DNA of 64,000 bases. Source: Trichopria drosophilae (lineage: Eukaryota > Arthropoda > Insecta > Hymenoptera > Diapriidae). How positions within the stretch are numbered: the stretch's first letter is position 1; the number at the start of each line of letters is the position of its first letter. Below, piece by piece: positions 11,580 through 23,900 of this stretch. A program made the translations under genes and the position numbers. The notes under the pieces are model-generated. The model ran no database searches. It worked only from the letters and a program-made list of their open reading frames with translations, and was not told the origin of the DNA. Location: contig CM059587.1 of assembly GCA_030407085.1 (NCBI GenBank), forward strand, positions 40,403,001-40,467,000. Reading direction: 5' to 3'.

Positions 11580-14500
11580 ATTATTATAATGATGTATTTG
11601 TTAATAAACGATAATATTGACAAAATAACACATTTTATTGGAAATCAGCACATTTTTGTTTAGTGGGAAAAACAAAACCTAGTAGTTTTTGTTTGGGCTC
11701 TTAAGGCGATTTAGAGGATAAAAACCACCCACTTCTCTGATATTGTTTACTTACTTAACCCATCCTAACTATTTCATTGTACTTAACTAACTTATCATAT
11801 TAACTATTTCAAAAAGCAATTAAGATAAATAATAATTAAGATAATGACAAACTATTGGTCATGTATAATTTTTGAGATCACCGAACGCGAATCTGGAGTT
11901 AGAATTTCAAAATTCAATATGTCGGATTACCAATTTGAAACGTTTGCAAATGCATATAAAAATCACTAATTCGAGGGTATTTGGGATCGCGTAATACGAA
12001 CCTAGTACCACTTTCTCAAAATTAAAAATGACGGTTCTAATGTGGTGGATCAAAAATGTCAAACCTACCAAATTTTCTAAAAAATAGCGCTTAATGAATT
12101 TCCTAGGTCGTCGAATATCATTAAGTATAAGAATGATTTAATGTACGCCGACACATTTCACCTATGTTCTTTATGCATCATGTAAAATCTCATTTTGCAT
12201 ACAAAATTTAATAATTGCTACTAAAAATCCTGTATAAAGGAACATTATTCCGTGTAAGATAATTTTCGACAAAATAAAACACACAACCAAGAGATATTTA
12301 GAAAGTATAGGAGTATACACAAACATAAAGAAACTCCTTAATTAAAATACATAAAATAAAACTCTGCCTTGGGCGATTCTAAGCCTTATCAAAAAATAAA
12401 ACGTTGTTTCGAAACGTATTGTTACGTTACAAAATAGCCTACTACTACTGAATTTGATGAAAAATTAGGAATGAAACTAACCTACGATACAGAATCTAAG
12501 TAATTACCTGATATTTTAACTGGCGGCATTTAACAATAATTATTTAAACAAATTGTAAACAAGTATTTTCGTAATTCTTTATGCAAGGCAATTCTATGAA
12601 AAAAACTATGTATTGTTTTGAAATTGCCATTTATGTACACCTAATATTAGGTTTATAAAAATATTATAAACAAATAATGTCCAATAAAGTTCTTTTAACC
12701 TAAACTTGAACAAAATGTCTTTTTACAGTTTAACAACTAATAATATTAATAATAACAGTTTTTACTTGCTGGTAAAATATATCATAAAGAGGGTAAATTG
12801 TAAAGTAAATTTGTTTACATAAAGATTTCGAGTAGGCTTGATTGAATTAATAAACTATAAAAATTCCAAGGCTGGAGAAAAGGGTTTGATTATTTAGGAA
12901 AATTCTGCCAAAAGTCACAAGTTCTTGAAATTCATAGAGTGTCGAAAGTAAAGAACTTCATTTCATACTTGAAAAACCTGCAGAATATTATTCCGTATGG
13001 CTTTTTAGTTTAACTTATTAACGACCAAGGGGGCGCAGAAAAGTTTAAACATTTTTCCAAGACCATTTCTAGTGTAAAAATTATCCTTCTTTCAGATTTG
13101 ATAGCTAAAATTTGGTTATGTTTACCGTAAACAAAGTTATCCAGTCTTGTATACGAGAAAACACAACTTTTTATAAAAATGGAATTTCGAATAACTATTT
13201 TCGTACATAAATCGGAACTTATCATGAAAATTGAAAATATCGCGTGTTCGAATCGTAAGCTATCAAAATCTATGGATGACGATTTGAGAAAAAAAATTTT
13301 GGATTTTCATGTGAAATTCCACTAGGTTTCCGTGCAAAAATGCGCTCAAACGTTTCTTTCCTTTAAAAAAATCGTATTATTGCATAGAATATGTCATAAT
13401 TTTCTTGGAGTTAACAATAGCTAAATATTAGCTTTAGGATCTGAATGAGGATCTTTATGTCTCGCACAAATTTTTTAACTTTTTTTTTCATGCAAAATGA
13501 GATCAGCAAAAATTGTAGCAGAGTTTGCGTCCTCGACGCTAATGGGTTAATAGATCAGAATACATCAGAAGAAATGTGGCATTGAATGCACACTTAGCCG
13601 TAAAACAATGTACATATATTGCACCGGTTTCTTTCTATTGATGCATTTGTAAAGGAAATTTGTAAAAGCAATTCCGAAAATTATAGTTATTTAAATGAAA
13701 ATCACTCTTCCAGTCATATAAAAATGCTTTGTACACAAGTCGAAACATTTTGATGCATTTGGAAAAATAAGGCAATACGCAAATTAAAACTACATGACCT
13801 TACTATGCTATGAATATTTATTCAACCTAATTCAATTTCAAAATTTTCCATTCCGCTTAGTAATTCTGATTGTAAATTCGTATGTAACAATGTAGCGTTA
13901 CGTTTCAAAAATGTCTACGAGCAAGTGCGAACAAAATTCGATATTTGTAACAAAGAATATTGGAACTGGAAATGACAATATCCTTGGAATTCTAAAAAGG
14001 TGCCGCCTAAACTTGTATTTATTACTCTTGTTGCAACTTATTCTTTCTTGGAAAACCATGTGAAAACCATTCCTTCATCATAAAAATAAGATATTTAAAG
14101 ATAAAAAGTGGAATGTCATGACGTTTTCTAGCAGTCGAACCCTATCATTAAACTTTTATTTTTATTTGTATTTCCTTCAAAATTTATATAATTTTCAACT
14201 AATAAAATTGTTTGAAAGACAAATATTTTCAATACAAAAAAAAAAAAATACTCGTAGTTTTATAATAGTTTTCTTTTTAACTAAAAATGATCAAAGTTAA
14301 AAATCCAAATAAAAAAACATCTAAAATACTGCTAAATTAAAATGCTAAATAAATATAAGTTGAAAGAAATATAGATATTTGAAATAAGTTGCAATCGCTT
14401 TTTATGGAAACCACGTAAAATTGTTGTTTGCTCGTAACCTTACGAATCTTAGTTTATTGTAAAATGAAAGAAAGAACCTGTCTTTATAATTAAACAATAT

Positions 14501-15402
14501 TTCAAAACAGCACATGAAATAATTTTCAATTTTCAACTCATTTTCGATGCATAAATTGAAATAGAGTGCATTATATATGGAACCAGACATATTTAGTGCG
14601 AACATTTATGGCTCACAGTTACTATACAATAATTTCAATGCTCGCTACATAATTACAAATTTAATTGCTCAGTAAAAAATGAAATATAACAATGAGAAAA
14701 AAATACGAGTGCCGTCCTGGAATATGATTGAATGTGAACTCGTACATTTTAATATTCAAAAAATGGTACCTTACATTAAATTTCCATTGTTTAAATAAAA
14801 ATGCATTGATTTTATTTGCTATTTCTTAATTTTCCTGTTAACTGGTTCATTAAGTTTTCTAGTACACCAATTTTAATTTTTTTCAACATTTCATGTGCAA
14901 ATTTATATTGCGCAATAAATATTAATGGAAAGAAATATAAGATATAATTCGTTATCACCTCATCATAGTCCGATTTTACTTTTGAATTTGCAGGAATAAA
15001 ATATGACAGGATTTTCCTATCATTTGGAGATTCAAATTTTGGATTGCAAATAAAGCATAAATTCGAATTTTATACCTACTATAACGAAAAATTTTGTTCG
15101 TATCATGGGTGCAAACGTTTACTCTTTGAAGGCGATGATCCGAAACCTTGGGACTCCTTCACAATATCTCGGAGACGTTAATTGCTTGCGGATGCAAAAG
15201 CTCATTTTACACCCTTCGAACGAAAATATCTAAATTATACACCTAATGCAAAAGAGTTTCATAACTCTACGAAGAGACGGAATAGCATTTTGCTCAATGT
15301 GTTACAAAATATATGAGAACATTGGGGAGTATTAATTACGTTGATGCGAGCCAGTGAAGCAGCGAGTGGTCAGATCGACAGCGGTTAATTATGACGATGA
15401 CG
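11580..15402. other. Intergenic DNA with repeat fragments, no gene seen
   Basis: Positions about 11,880-12,080 carry fragments of the GATTACGAATCTGA/AAAATGGCGGA family. A terminus of the TTAACCC-N-TT family, reading on the minus strand, lies at 13,541-13,550. The rest is AT-rich with only short low-complexity frames. Confidence 0.4.
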
Positions 15403-16640
15403 TCTCTATTTAGGTTTTGGTTCTGATACTATGGTTGGAGGCTTTATTTGACTACGCTCGACTAGTTTCATCTTGGTTGCACCTTCTGTGATATTTTTTA
15501 AGGTTTCCTTGAGGTGAGTGCATGGTATACATAAAGTGTCGTCGTATATTTCAGTCGCAGCTACCTTTGCTAACTGATAAGTGCTTTCGTTTCCAGAAAT
15601 TCCCTTATGAGAGGGAATTCCTACTAGTTTAATAGTACTGATATTCGTGCTGCTTGCGATGTCTATTTTCAATAATTTAAAATTTTGAAGAATACCAAAG
15701 GGGTCTGTGAATATGATCATGTTGCAATGAATACTTTTTAATGCAATATCTAGTGCATCCTCACATACGCAAGTAGCATTTTTAGTGCTTGGTTGAGGGC
15801 AGAATACTAGTTTCAAAAATCCGACTTTTTTTCTTGATTGGAAAGTTTGCAATATTAGTTTCGTAATTTGTAATTTACAAGTTGTAAAGTTTGCTGTTGT
15901 CTATAATATTTCGATAGAGGAGTATGCCTTCGAGACATTGCATAAGAACGCGTTTTTTGTTTTTAATTTTGCCAAGGAAATTTAAAGAGCTTCGAACAAT
16001 TTAATATGCAAGTAAATTCGTATTGGATAGTACCTTAACGAGATATTTGAAACATAAATATCTGGATCTTTCTTGTATATAGGTGACTTTTCACTCGCTA
16101 GTAGAATGTTAGTGGAAGTGCTATTTCAGTAGCTTAATGCCTAGCGAGTGGCAGAGTATTGCATTTTTTCCATTTTGTCTGTGCTATTTTTACTACATAG
16201 GAAAACAAAATTTGAGTAGTCGATAAGTGACCGACATTGACCATGGCGATGAATAGGACTTGTATGCATCAGTGTTCTACAATCAGCACCTCAACAAGAT
16301 GTTTTTAAAAATGTTATTATGTTCATAGATTTCAATCATTTGTTTTGTATTACCTCCATATGTTCTCTAAAGGTAAATTGACAATAAAAAATTATCCCCA
16401 AATATCCTGTACTAGCACTTCAAGTGTATCTATGTGTTATCAACTTCTATTATGATTTCTTTCGGTTTTACTCCTAGTTTGTTGAAATTTACCAACTTAG
16501 TCTTCATCGTAGAAAGTCGAAGATGAATATTTGTTAGCGCTGATTTTTCCATTAGTGATGTAGCCGATTTCAGTGATTTTCCTACCGTTAGTAAAATATC
16601 GTCTGCATATTTTGAAACTTTAACACTCTTCGGTCAATTT
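15403..16640 (-). mobile_element. Degraded I-type LINE relic: RT with YADD plus RNase H
   Basis: Read on the minus strand, 16,561-16,620 encodes SKYADDILLTVGKSL, the catalytic YADD palm motif of a reverse transcriptase. Weaker frames follow, including an IDYSN-type block at about 16,200. A frame at 15,406-15,852 encodes an RNase H domain with an IIFTDPFGILQNF block (the usual catalytic SDS is altered to TDP) and the C-terminal signature GIPSHKGISGNESTYQLAK. RNase H downstream of RT is typical of I-clade and some R1/LOA-like LINEs. Stops and frameshifts between the blocks show it is dead. Confidence 0.8.
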
Positions 16641-17732
16641 TCTGTGACTTAATGCTATGTTCAATATAAATACGTACGTATATTTTGCATGCACAACAAA
16701 AATTTTAATTTTGGCTGAAATGTTAACTTCTTAGTCTCGTAATATAGAACCAAAAGAAAACTATAATCGTGACATCGATTTTTGTCAAATTCTGGTTTCA
16801 TATGGAATCACCCATTGTAAATTTTCCAAAGCCACATTAGCATAACAAATTATTACGAATTGTACAGTACACGGTTTGGCCATTAATAAGGATCCTCTTC
16901 AGAATACAATTTCTAAAAATGAATTCAAAAAAATGAATAACAATAATGAGCATTAAAAAAAAGTACGTTTACGTAAGTGAGAAAGGAAGTCTGACAATGA
17001 AGTCTGCCTGAAATCTCTACACATTTGCATCTTGATTTAACATACCATCAATATCCATATCATGTTCAGATACGCATTACTTTTATCAAAAACTCTAAAA
17101 ATTAAAATAAATATCCGAAATTTATAACAAAAAACAAAAATGCAATTGCATTCTAACTTAAAATAATTAAAAACTTATTTTTATACTCTTACGAAATAAT
17201 TCAAATAATACGTATATTGTTGAACCATTGACGATATAATACAAGAAAAACTGCCGCTGATATCACTAAGAAACTTTGTGGTTTAGGTATACATCCTTTA
17301 TCAAAATGGTACAATTTAAGTAATTATTTCATAAATTTTTACCTTTGAAGATGGTGTACTTAGCATTGTTCAATACTCTTATATTCTAGACTATAGTTTT
17401 CGTTCCCCTGGGTCCCAACAGTGGTAGGAAATACGGATAAAAATGTGCCAGCAGTGAAAAACTTCTATAAAGCCTGGACTATAAATATTTACAAAGAATA
17501 TTTTCAGTTGATAGTTGTTAAAGATCGTGCTGTGAAGATGGCTACAATAAATAGTCGAAACATCGACAGTTACTTAATGCGTTTTTTTTCAAAAGTGTAA
17601 TGCATTGAAAATATTTTATTCATCTAAACATTAAAAAATTAAAAATTGACAAAGCAAATTCTTATTCTACATTGCTGTTCAATTCATGTTTTCTCAATTT
17701 TTCAAAACATTCATTCTATTTTATGTATTTGG
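16641..17732. other. AT-rich DNA, no gene seen
   Basis: No supported feature. A block near 17,510-17,530 (AAGATCGTGCTGT) recurs near 18,850, suggesting further repeat relationships between 17.5 and 18.9 kb. Confidence 0.35.
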
Positions 17733-17976
17733 GTGCTATGGTTCTAGATACATATAATGATAACAAGGCAGATGTATTTGGAGCGGAAAACTAAATATTC
17801 ATATGGACATCGAACTCTCTGATAGACTATTGTAAATTTTGAATAATTCTGTTTAGCGAGGCTCCACTACTTAACACAGCCAAATTAATAAACGTTTCAA
17901 ATATTAAATTCCTTTATGAATGAAATTCGTGTATATTTTATAAATTCTTACATCACAAAACATTAATTAAAAATGT
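17733..17976 (+). repeat. Dispersed repeat of about 245 bp, copy 2 (partner at 9,966)
   Basis: Same orientation and block order as the copy at 9,966-10,215, from TTCTAGATACATATAAT to AATTAAAAATG. Diverged by numerous substitutions and small indels. Confidence 0.7.
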
Positions 17977-18539
17977 ATGTATATTTGATGAATAAAAATT
18001 GAAACCTCGAGAGACGAGTTTCAAGCGAAACAGTAAAAGTTAAAAAATGTCAGCCATATTGAATCCGCCATTTTTAATGTTTGAAAACTGATTTCAGATT
18101 CGTAATTAACTACCTCGTAATGATTTTCGTAAGCTTACGTCATAAACTTTCTGATTAAATGCACATTATTGTCTTATTAAAAAAAAACTCACTTTTTTAA
18201 AACACGGACAAAATAATTAGTTGGTTTTATTATTTAGTTAGTCGGATTTGACACAAATACATTGTTGTTGTTAGCTTTACTCTTCAAATAATAGTATTCT
18301 TATAAAATACTATAAGTTAAAATTAGTAGTTCAAAACTTAGAAAATTCAGTTACAGTCAAAGAAATCCAGGGGCCAACTAATAAATCCCACGGGGTTAGT
18401 GTTACGATCCAGCCCATCATATATTGATATCATTACACTCTATAACAAAATAGTCAATTTTTACTGTTATATGCACAGTCTTGTCTTTCCCTCAAATCAT
18501 CTGACCAAAGTTCTGTTTAAAATGGCGGACGTCTCTGAC
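17977..18539. other. AT-rich DNA with AAAATGGCGGAC fragments
   Basis: About 18,045-18,130 and 18,521-18,535 carry fragments of the dispersed motif family (GCCATATTGAATCCGCCATT, AAAATGGCGGAC). No gene. Confidence 0.4.
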
Positions 18540-18800
18540 AACATTAATTGATGTGACCAAAAATGATTTTAAAATTTAAAATATAAAAAAATTGAAGAAA
18601 AAATCCTCGTTAAAATCATGATTTATTGCTAATAATAATTGTAAAAATTAAAAAAAAAATGTTAATAATAATTATTTGTTTTCATGAAATGATTTTTTAA
18701 TTACAATATAATTATTAAAACATTGAATAATCAATCCCTTGTGTAACAATTAAAAAAAATGAGTTTATCCACTGTGGAGGACAAAGGCAGTGAATGGTTT
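18540..18800. repeat. Dispersed repeat, copy B (partner at about 1.69 kb)
   Basis: Contains ATGAGTTTATCCACTG followed by GAGGACAAAGGCA after an AT-rich stretch, matching 1,690-1,955 block for block. Confidence 0.55.
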
Positions 18801-19021
18801 AAGCTAATGCGAAAATTTCGCTTTTAAAATTTTAGAGTGCAGTTATTGAAGATCGTGCTGTTATACTACTTTGTTTATATCTATCAGTATTCTCGAAATA
18901 AAATTTATTGTTATTATGATACGGTCAGTCCTTAATCCTTTCATAATTTATAAGAAACCTCACGTTTATTATGCAGAATATTTACGAGCATTTCTCTATT
19001 ATTGAAGGAAATATAAAATAC

Positions 19022-19072
19022 TATTGGTAGAGCATTCGACCGGCAATCGAAAGGCCCCGGGATCGTACCCCG
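19022..19072 (+). other. tRNA-like sequence (SINE head or tRNA pseudogene)
   Basis: TTGGTAGAGCATTCGACC resembles a tRNA A box and D arm. The arm TTCGA-CCGGCAA-TCGAA forms a perfect 5-bp stem with a 7-base loop and GGC in the anticodon place. GGGATCGTACCCC resembles a B box. A T run follows. The acceptor stem is not closed, loop position 33 is C rather than U, and the T loop is altered, so it is not a functional tRNA gene. It is most likely a SINE head. Confidence 0.55.
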
Positions 19073-19347
19073 TATTTTTTTTTTCGGTTTTCTACACATA
19101 TGCAGCTTTTTCATATTTTTCTATAATTTATTTACCATCAAATTATATTTTTAAATTAATTTAAAAATAAAATATTAAATATAGCCTGGTTATACGGAAA
19201 TCGTAATTGATTTCGATAGGTAGGCTGAAAATACTTCTGGATTAAATCCAGAAGATATCTGCATTACCATCTTTACGAACTGTAATAGTCATAAATATAC
19301 GAATTTTAATTAATAAAATACTATATTTGATATACTTATTTGAAGTA

Positions 19348-19462
19348 CCCTAGTAGAAATTTGTCAATTTTTTCTTAGACTGGCCATTTCCCCCTATACC
19401 TTTAACATGGTAAATAAGAATATTATACAAGAATTGTACAAAAAATGTTTTCATTTCTACCG
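19348..19462. mobile_element. Palindromic MITE, CCCTGGTAGAAA family (diverged)
   Basis: Starts CCCTAGTAGAAATTTGTCAA and ends with the complement of CGGTAGAAATGAAAAC. The TATACCTTTAACATGG interior block is shared with the copies at 4,891 and 11,450. Confidence 0.6.
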
Positions 19463-20160
19463 TAAAGCATTCTAAATAGTAAATTTAGTTTTTTTTGTTT
19501 ACAAAATCAATGTCTAAAAAAGAAAAAACAAGTCGCATCCTTTTTTTGGATACTATAGGACTCCAGAAAGGTAGTGGTGGATGTTTTTTTTTGCGGTGTC
19601 ATAGGAATAGAAATTTCATTTTTTTAAGTATGGTGGAATCGCTGTATGTATATTATAGGTTTGCTCTTGTTACTCACAAATTCTACACACATATTTGTGC
19701 TTTTTGACATACTAATTATATTCTATATCTCATATCAAGTTTAAGCAATAAGAACAAACCTACGTAATAGAGGGACGCGCGATCGTGCGTTGTATTGATA
19801 AACTTTGTGTTTTGAGGATATGGATGCGATATACAATTTTCACTATTCGGGAATATAATGAATGGAAAATAATTTTCCAAATATGATATTTTATAACGGT
19901 ATTAATGAAATTTGTTAAGAGTAAGCGTTTATGTATTGCATGAATTAACTTTAAGAATGCGAAAGGAGTATTGCCCACGAGCATAAATGTTTTCCGCCCC
20001 AGAGACGGAACCTCCTAAATTGATAAATTACGTTAAAGTATAATAAGAGCTAACACCTAAAACCGAGTGTTTTATCGTGTGAGAAATTTTTAAAAATCGT
20101 TGTAGAAGTCCCGAATAATACGTAGAAAATGCGGTGATGTAAGTAGTAACAGTCTGTCTA

Positions 20161-20355
20161 GGCCGGGGAACAAAGTTCCGAAAATCAAAATCCCGAAAGG
20201 CTACAATTTCGATATTGCGTGAGTCCAAGGTATTTTAATTTGGTTTCTTTTTGCCAAATTTTTAAAGGCAAAGTGAAGAAAATCACGCGGGAGCCATGCT
20301 AAATCGAAATTTTGGCCTTTCGGTATGTTGATTTTCGGAACTTTGTTCCCCGGCC
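20161..20355. mobile_element. 195-bp MITE with 28-bp perfect inverted ends and 8-bp TSD, copy 1
   Basis: The element begins GGCCGGGGAACAAAGTTCCG and ends with its exact complement; the perfect match extends 28 bp. It is flanked by the direct repeat TCTGTCTA on both sides (20,153-20,160 and 20,356-20,363). An 8-bp target duplication is what hAT-type transposases make, although a P-type origin is not excluded. A second copy of identical length lies at 25,108-25,302, at about 92% identity by eye. It has no coding capacity and needs a transposase in trans. Confidence 0.9.
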
Positions 20356-20772
20356 TCTGTCTATACTGCCAACAAAAGACTGCGGACTATTACTTACTTA
20401 GATTACTACTCTTTTCTTATGTAAAATCAGCGACTTCAAAAGTGATTTTTTATCACTACTTTAATTTTAGTTCCTTCTGTGATCAGAGCTCTAAACAATC
20501 ATTAAATTTCGTTTGGACACTGTACAGTTAAAAGTCAGCGCAATGATATCATATTTTTTTTTGTATTATTCGATAAAACAATCTTGTTGATCACGCATAT
20601 CGACTGCTTCTAGCTCATCGGTATCCAAAAATACTTTACAATTCTTAAAATTTGAAAATAAAATATAATGATTATTAAACTTTTCATACTATTTGTAATA
20701 AACAAAGAATTCAAATAAGACCCACTTCCTACGATAACACATCATAAATTAATATTTTGCTCTTGTTTACAG

Positions 20773-20938
20773 ATTACATATTAAACAAAGATCCTTACAA
20801 AAGTCCGGTTTACGAAGAGGCTTTTAGAAGGTCGATAGAAAATCCAGATGACTTCTGGGCGGAAGTGGGACAATGTGTAGAATGGTCGAAACCTTGGGAA
20901 AGAGTCCTGGACAACTCCAACGAACCCTTCACGAAGTG
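20773..20938 (+). CDS. ACSS3: ACSS3 exon: start of the ACAS N-terminal domain
   Basis: Acceptor TTGTTTACAG precedes it, and the donor GTACGC follows. It encodes NKDPYKSPVYEEAFRRS, FWAEVGQCVEWSKPWERVL and NEPFTKW, typical of the N-terminal domain after the transit peptide. It begins one base into a codon and ends two bases into the Trp codon. There is no in-frame ATG, only TTG in the intron, so it is not the first exon. Confidence 0.92.
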
Positions 20939-23900
20939 GTACGCACATCTTGCTACTTAAAATTATTATGAATGCAATAATATCAATTAACACCACAATA
21001 ATTAAGACCGATATCATAAGAGCCTAATGGTGTTTTATTGTTAATATTTATCATATTAATCATAACAACATTTGGGAGCTACAGAATGTATTCTTTCTGT
21101 CATTTATCCCATAGTGTTCTTTTATTACTTTTCATTAATTTACACTAGATTTCTACTCTTGGATGTGGTAGCTAAATGCTGATACGGAAATACAAAAGAA
21201 CAAGACATTATCATGTAGTGAACCATTTTTAGTGTCCCAAAAAAGTCCGTTCCACATTAATGGGTTAACATTCATTGTAATGTCGTAACTAAATGCAAAT
21301 ATTTATGTCCCTTTCGGACATCCTCTACATGTCTAGACTATAATAATTGCTTTCCATTTACTTTTAATTCAGAATTTACACTCCCCGGTAGAAACTGCTC
21401 CTACATTCTAGTTAGTTTTTGGCTAATAAACTAGCATACTGGTCAATGTGTGAACAGTAAACTTAGCCAGTTACCCTCTGGAAATGTACAATTTTATGTT
21501 TTTTTTATGCAGGGTGTCCGACAACTGGGTTACGATATGTCGGATAAAGATTGTACATGACATTTCAAGAAAAAAAGTCCTGTACCAAATTTGGATCTGA
21601 GGCTCAGAATTCGAGTGACGAGCCATAGAAAAACTCATCTAGTTCTCAAGTTATTGCAATGAGTGAGGGCTCATTTTAAATATATTTTCAAGCTTTATAA
21701 TTCATCTCCAAGGCGCTTTGGCCTGCAACGTTATAGTCATAAATAGTGGGAAAAAATGCCAATTTTTGTGGATTTTTGCGTCTAACTTCTTTCGCTAAAT
21801 ACCTAACGGAATACCACACACGAGGAAGTTGTAGGCCTTGAAAAAACGAACAATTTGATCAATAATATAATGCGATTCTATAAAAATTGAGTTCACGAGA
21901 AGCTTCTTAAACTCACGGAATTGGCGAAAATCACGTTTTACGAATTCCAAGTAGATTTTCGCCAATTCCGTGAGCTATAAGAGAGAAACAGTTTTTTACT
22001 TTCTCCCACGTAGAATTCACAAAAGCTGTTAATTGTAAAAAATTCGTATCCACTACGCATTAAAACATTTCTTTCTTCCACAGAGATTTTAAAAATATAA
22101 AAGTGCATTGACTCGCAAGGTGAAACGGTTGAAAATATAGCGAGACGGTATTAATTTATTGTTTGTCTCGTTCTTTTTCCCATACATATGTTATACTCGC
22201 AGCCATACCCATGGTTCTCATAATAAATATTTCTAGTATTCAAAATTCCAGGAGCCAAAGAATAGGGGGTCACTAGGCAGAACTGTTGAAAATATACTTA
22301 GATGCTTTGACGAATTGTTTGTTACATACTTTTTCCCATACAATACCCCATACATATATATACCCTATACTTTTTCCCATTTTGAATATTTCTATGGGGT
22401 TACTTTAATTTTGGGGTTTTGAAAGAGCTTTTTCCTATTATCTCCGTGCGCAAAGTGCCCCGTTACTGATATAGCTTAAAATGCGTGCGGGAATGCAGAG
22501 TGTGGACACGTATACCGAGTCGCCGAGTCTACAGTACCGTTATCGTTCGTGATTGGTTAGTTTGAGACACGATCCTTCTTGCGTGTGATTGGTTGTATTT
22601 TGAAACGAGCGCTATAGCCGCCGGAACGCGCCGGTTTTATCTTCCGTCGTATAAACCTGTCAGAGTCCGTTTTTTTCTTCAACGCTGTGCAGTATACGTT
22701 TGACAAAAAAAAACTGTTTGCTAAGAAGTAATTAATGTCAATTTGGAATTATTTGTATGTATTAAAGATTATGAAATCAAACTTATCAAAATATCGCCTT
22801 TTCATTTTGTAATATTCATTTCATTTAATCTTAATGGTGTTTTGCTTTTTTTGTCGGGGGGCTCCGCCCCCCGAACCCCCCTCTCTCCCCTCCTTCCGTC
22901 CCCATCGTCCTTGCACGTACTCTTGAAGATGTCGAACTTTGCGCAACTCAATAGGAAAAATAGTATACGATACTCGTGCGCGGCGTAGGTGTTCCCACAC
23001 TTTGCGCACTTGTATCGTAATGTACTATTATGATATTCAAGGAGTCGGTAAAGATGTCAGTGGACATTACATTGCAGAACAAAATTTACACCTGAACATA
23101 TCGTTATACTTTCTGTTATAAATGTTGATGCTTCTTCATAAACACTAACTTTTGACGATTGTTCGAGTTTCGAACAAATAAAAGCAGCTCCCACAGAATC
23201 AATGTTGTCAATTTTATTCCCAGAAGTGAAAAGAACAATAGAATTTTCTTGAATTTTCTTGAATTGTGTCGTAAAACTCTCTAAAGCTTCCGTTTACTTT
23301 TTCCCGACCTCTAAATGAGCAGTGGAGTATATAACCTCAAATCTACTGCTGTGTTACAGTTAAACAGCCACTTTATATATTCGTGAATAGTAAAATAGGT
23401 GTAATAAAATGATTTTCATCATATTGTAGTATAAGTACATAATTTTCCGAAATTTCAAAAAAATGTTGCAGGCAAATATCAATTTAACACTAGGATTGAA
23501 TAAGTGTGATTATTCATTTTTCTCATATAGGTATTTAATTGTTTCAAACTTACGTAGATAACATTTACATATACGAACATGTATTGCTTTTTGCTATCTA
23601 TCTATCAGGTATTGTTCATAATCTCATTGTCATCGTTATAAATAATTTTATTTAAAGTCTGTTTCTCATTATTATTTTTCGAATTACACACTTTTTTTCA
23701 GATCATTGAATTTTAAAGGGTAAAGCGAGCCATGGCTCAAAACTACAAACCAGTAAATATTAAAAAATATATCTTCTATAAGATAACTAAACCATAAAGA
23801 ATTTACAAAAAATATAGCTTAAATTTCATTGCTAATAACTTCTTTTCTCAATCAAATTGCTTGAAACGGAAAAAGAAAAATCGATTCGAATTTCTCACTT

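Noticed and set aside
13018..13550. Complete TTAA-bounded element
   Set aside because: The right end fits the TTAACCC family, but the left end at 13,018 does not match it inward of TTAAC, so only an orphan end is claimed.
19022..19072. Functional alanine tRNA gene
   Set aside because: No acceptor stem, C at loop position 33 and an altered T loop.
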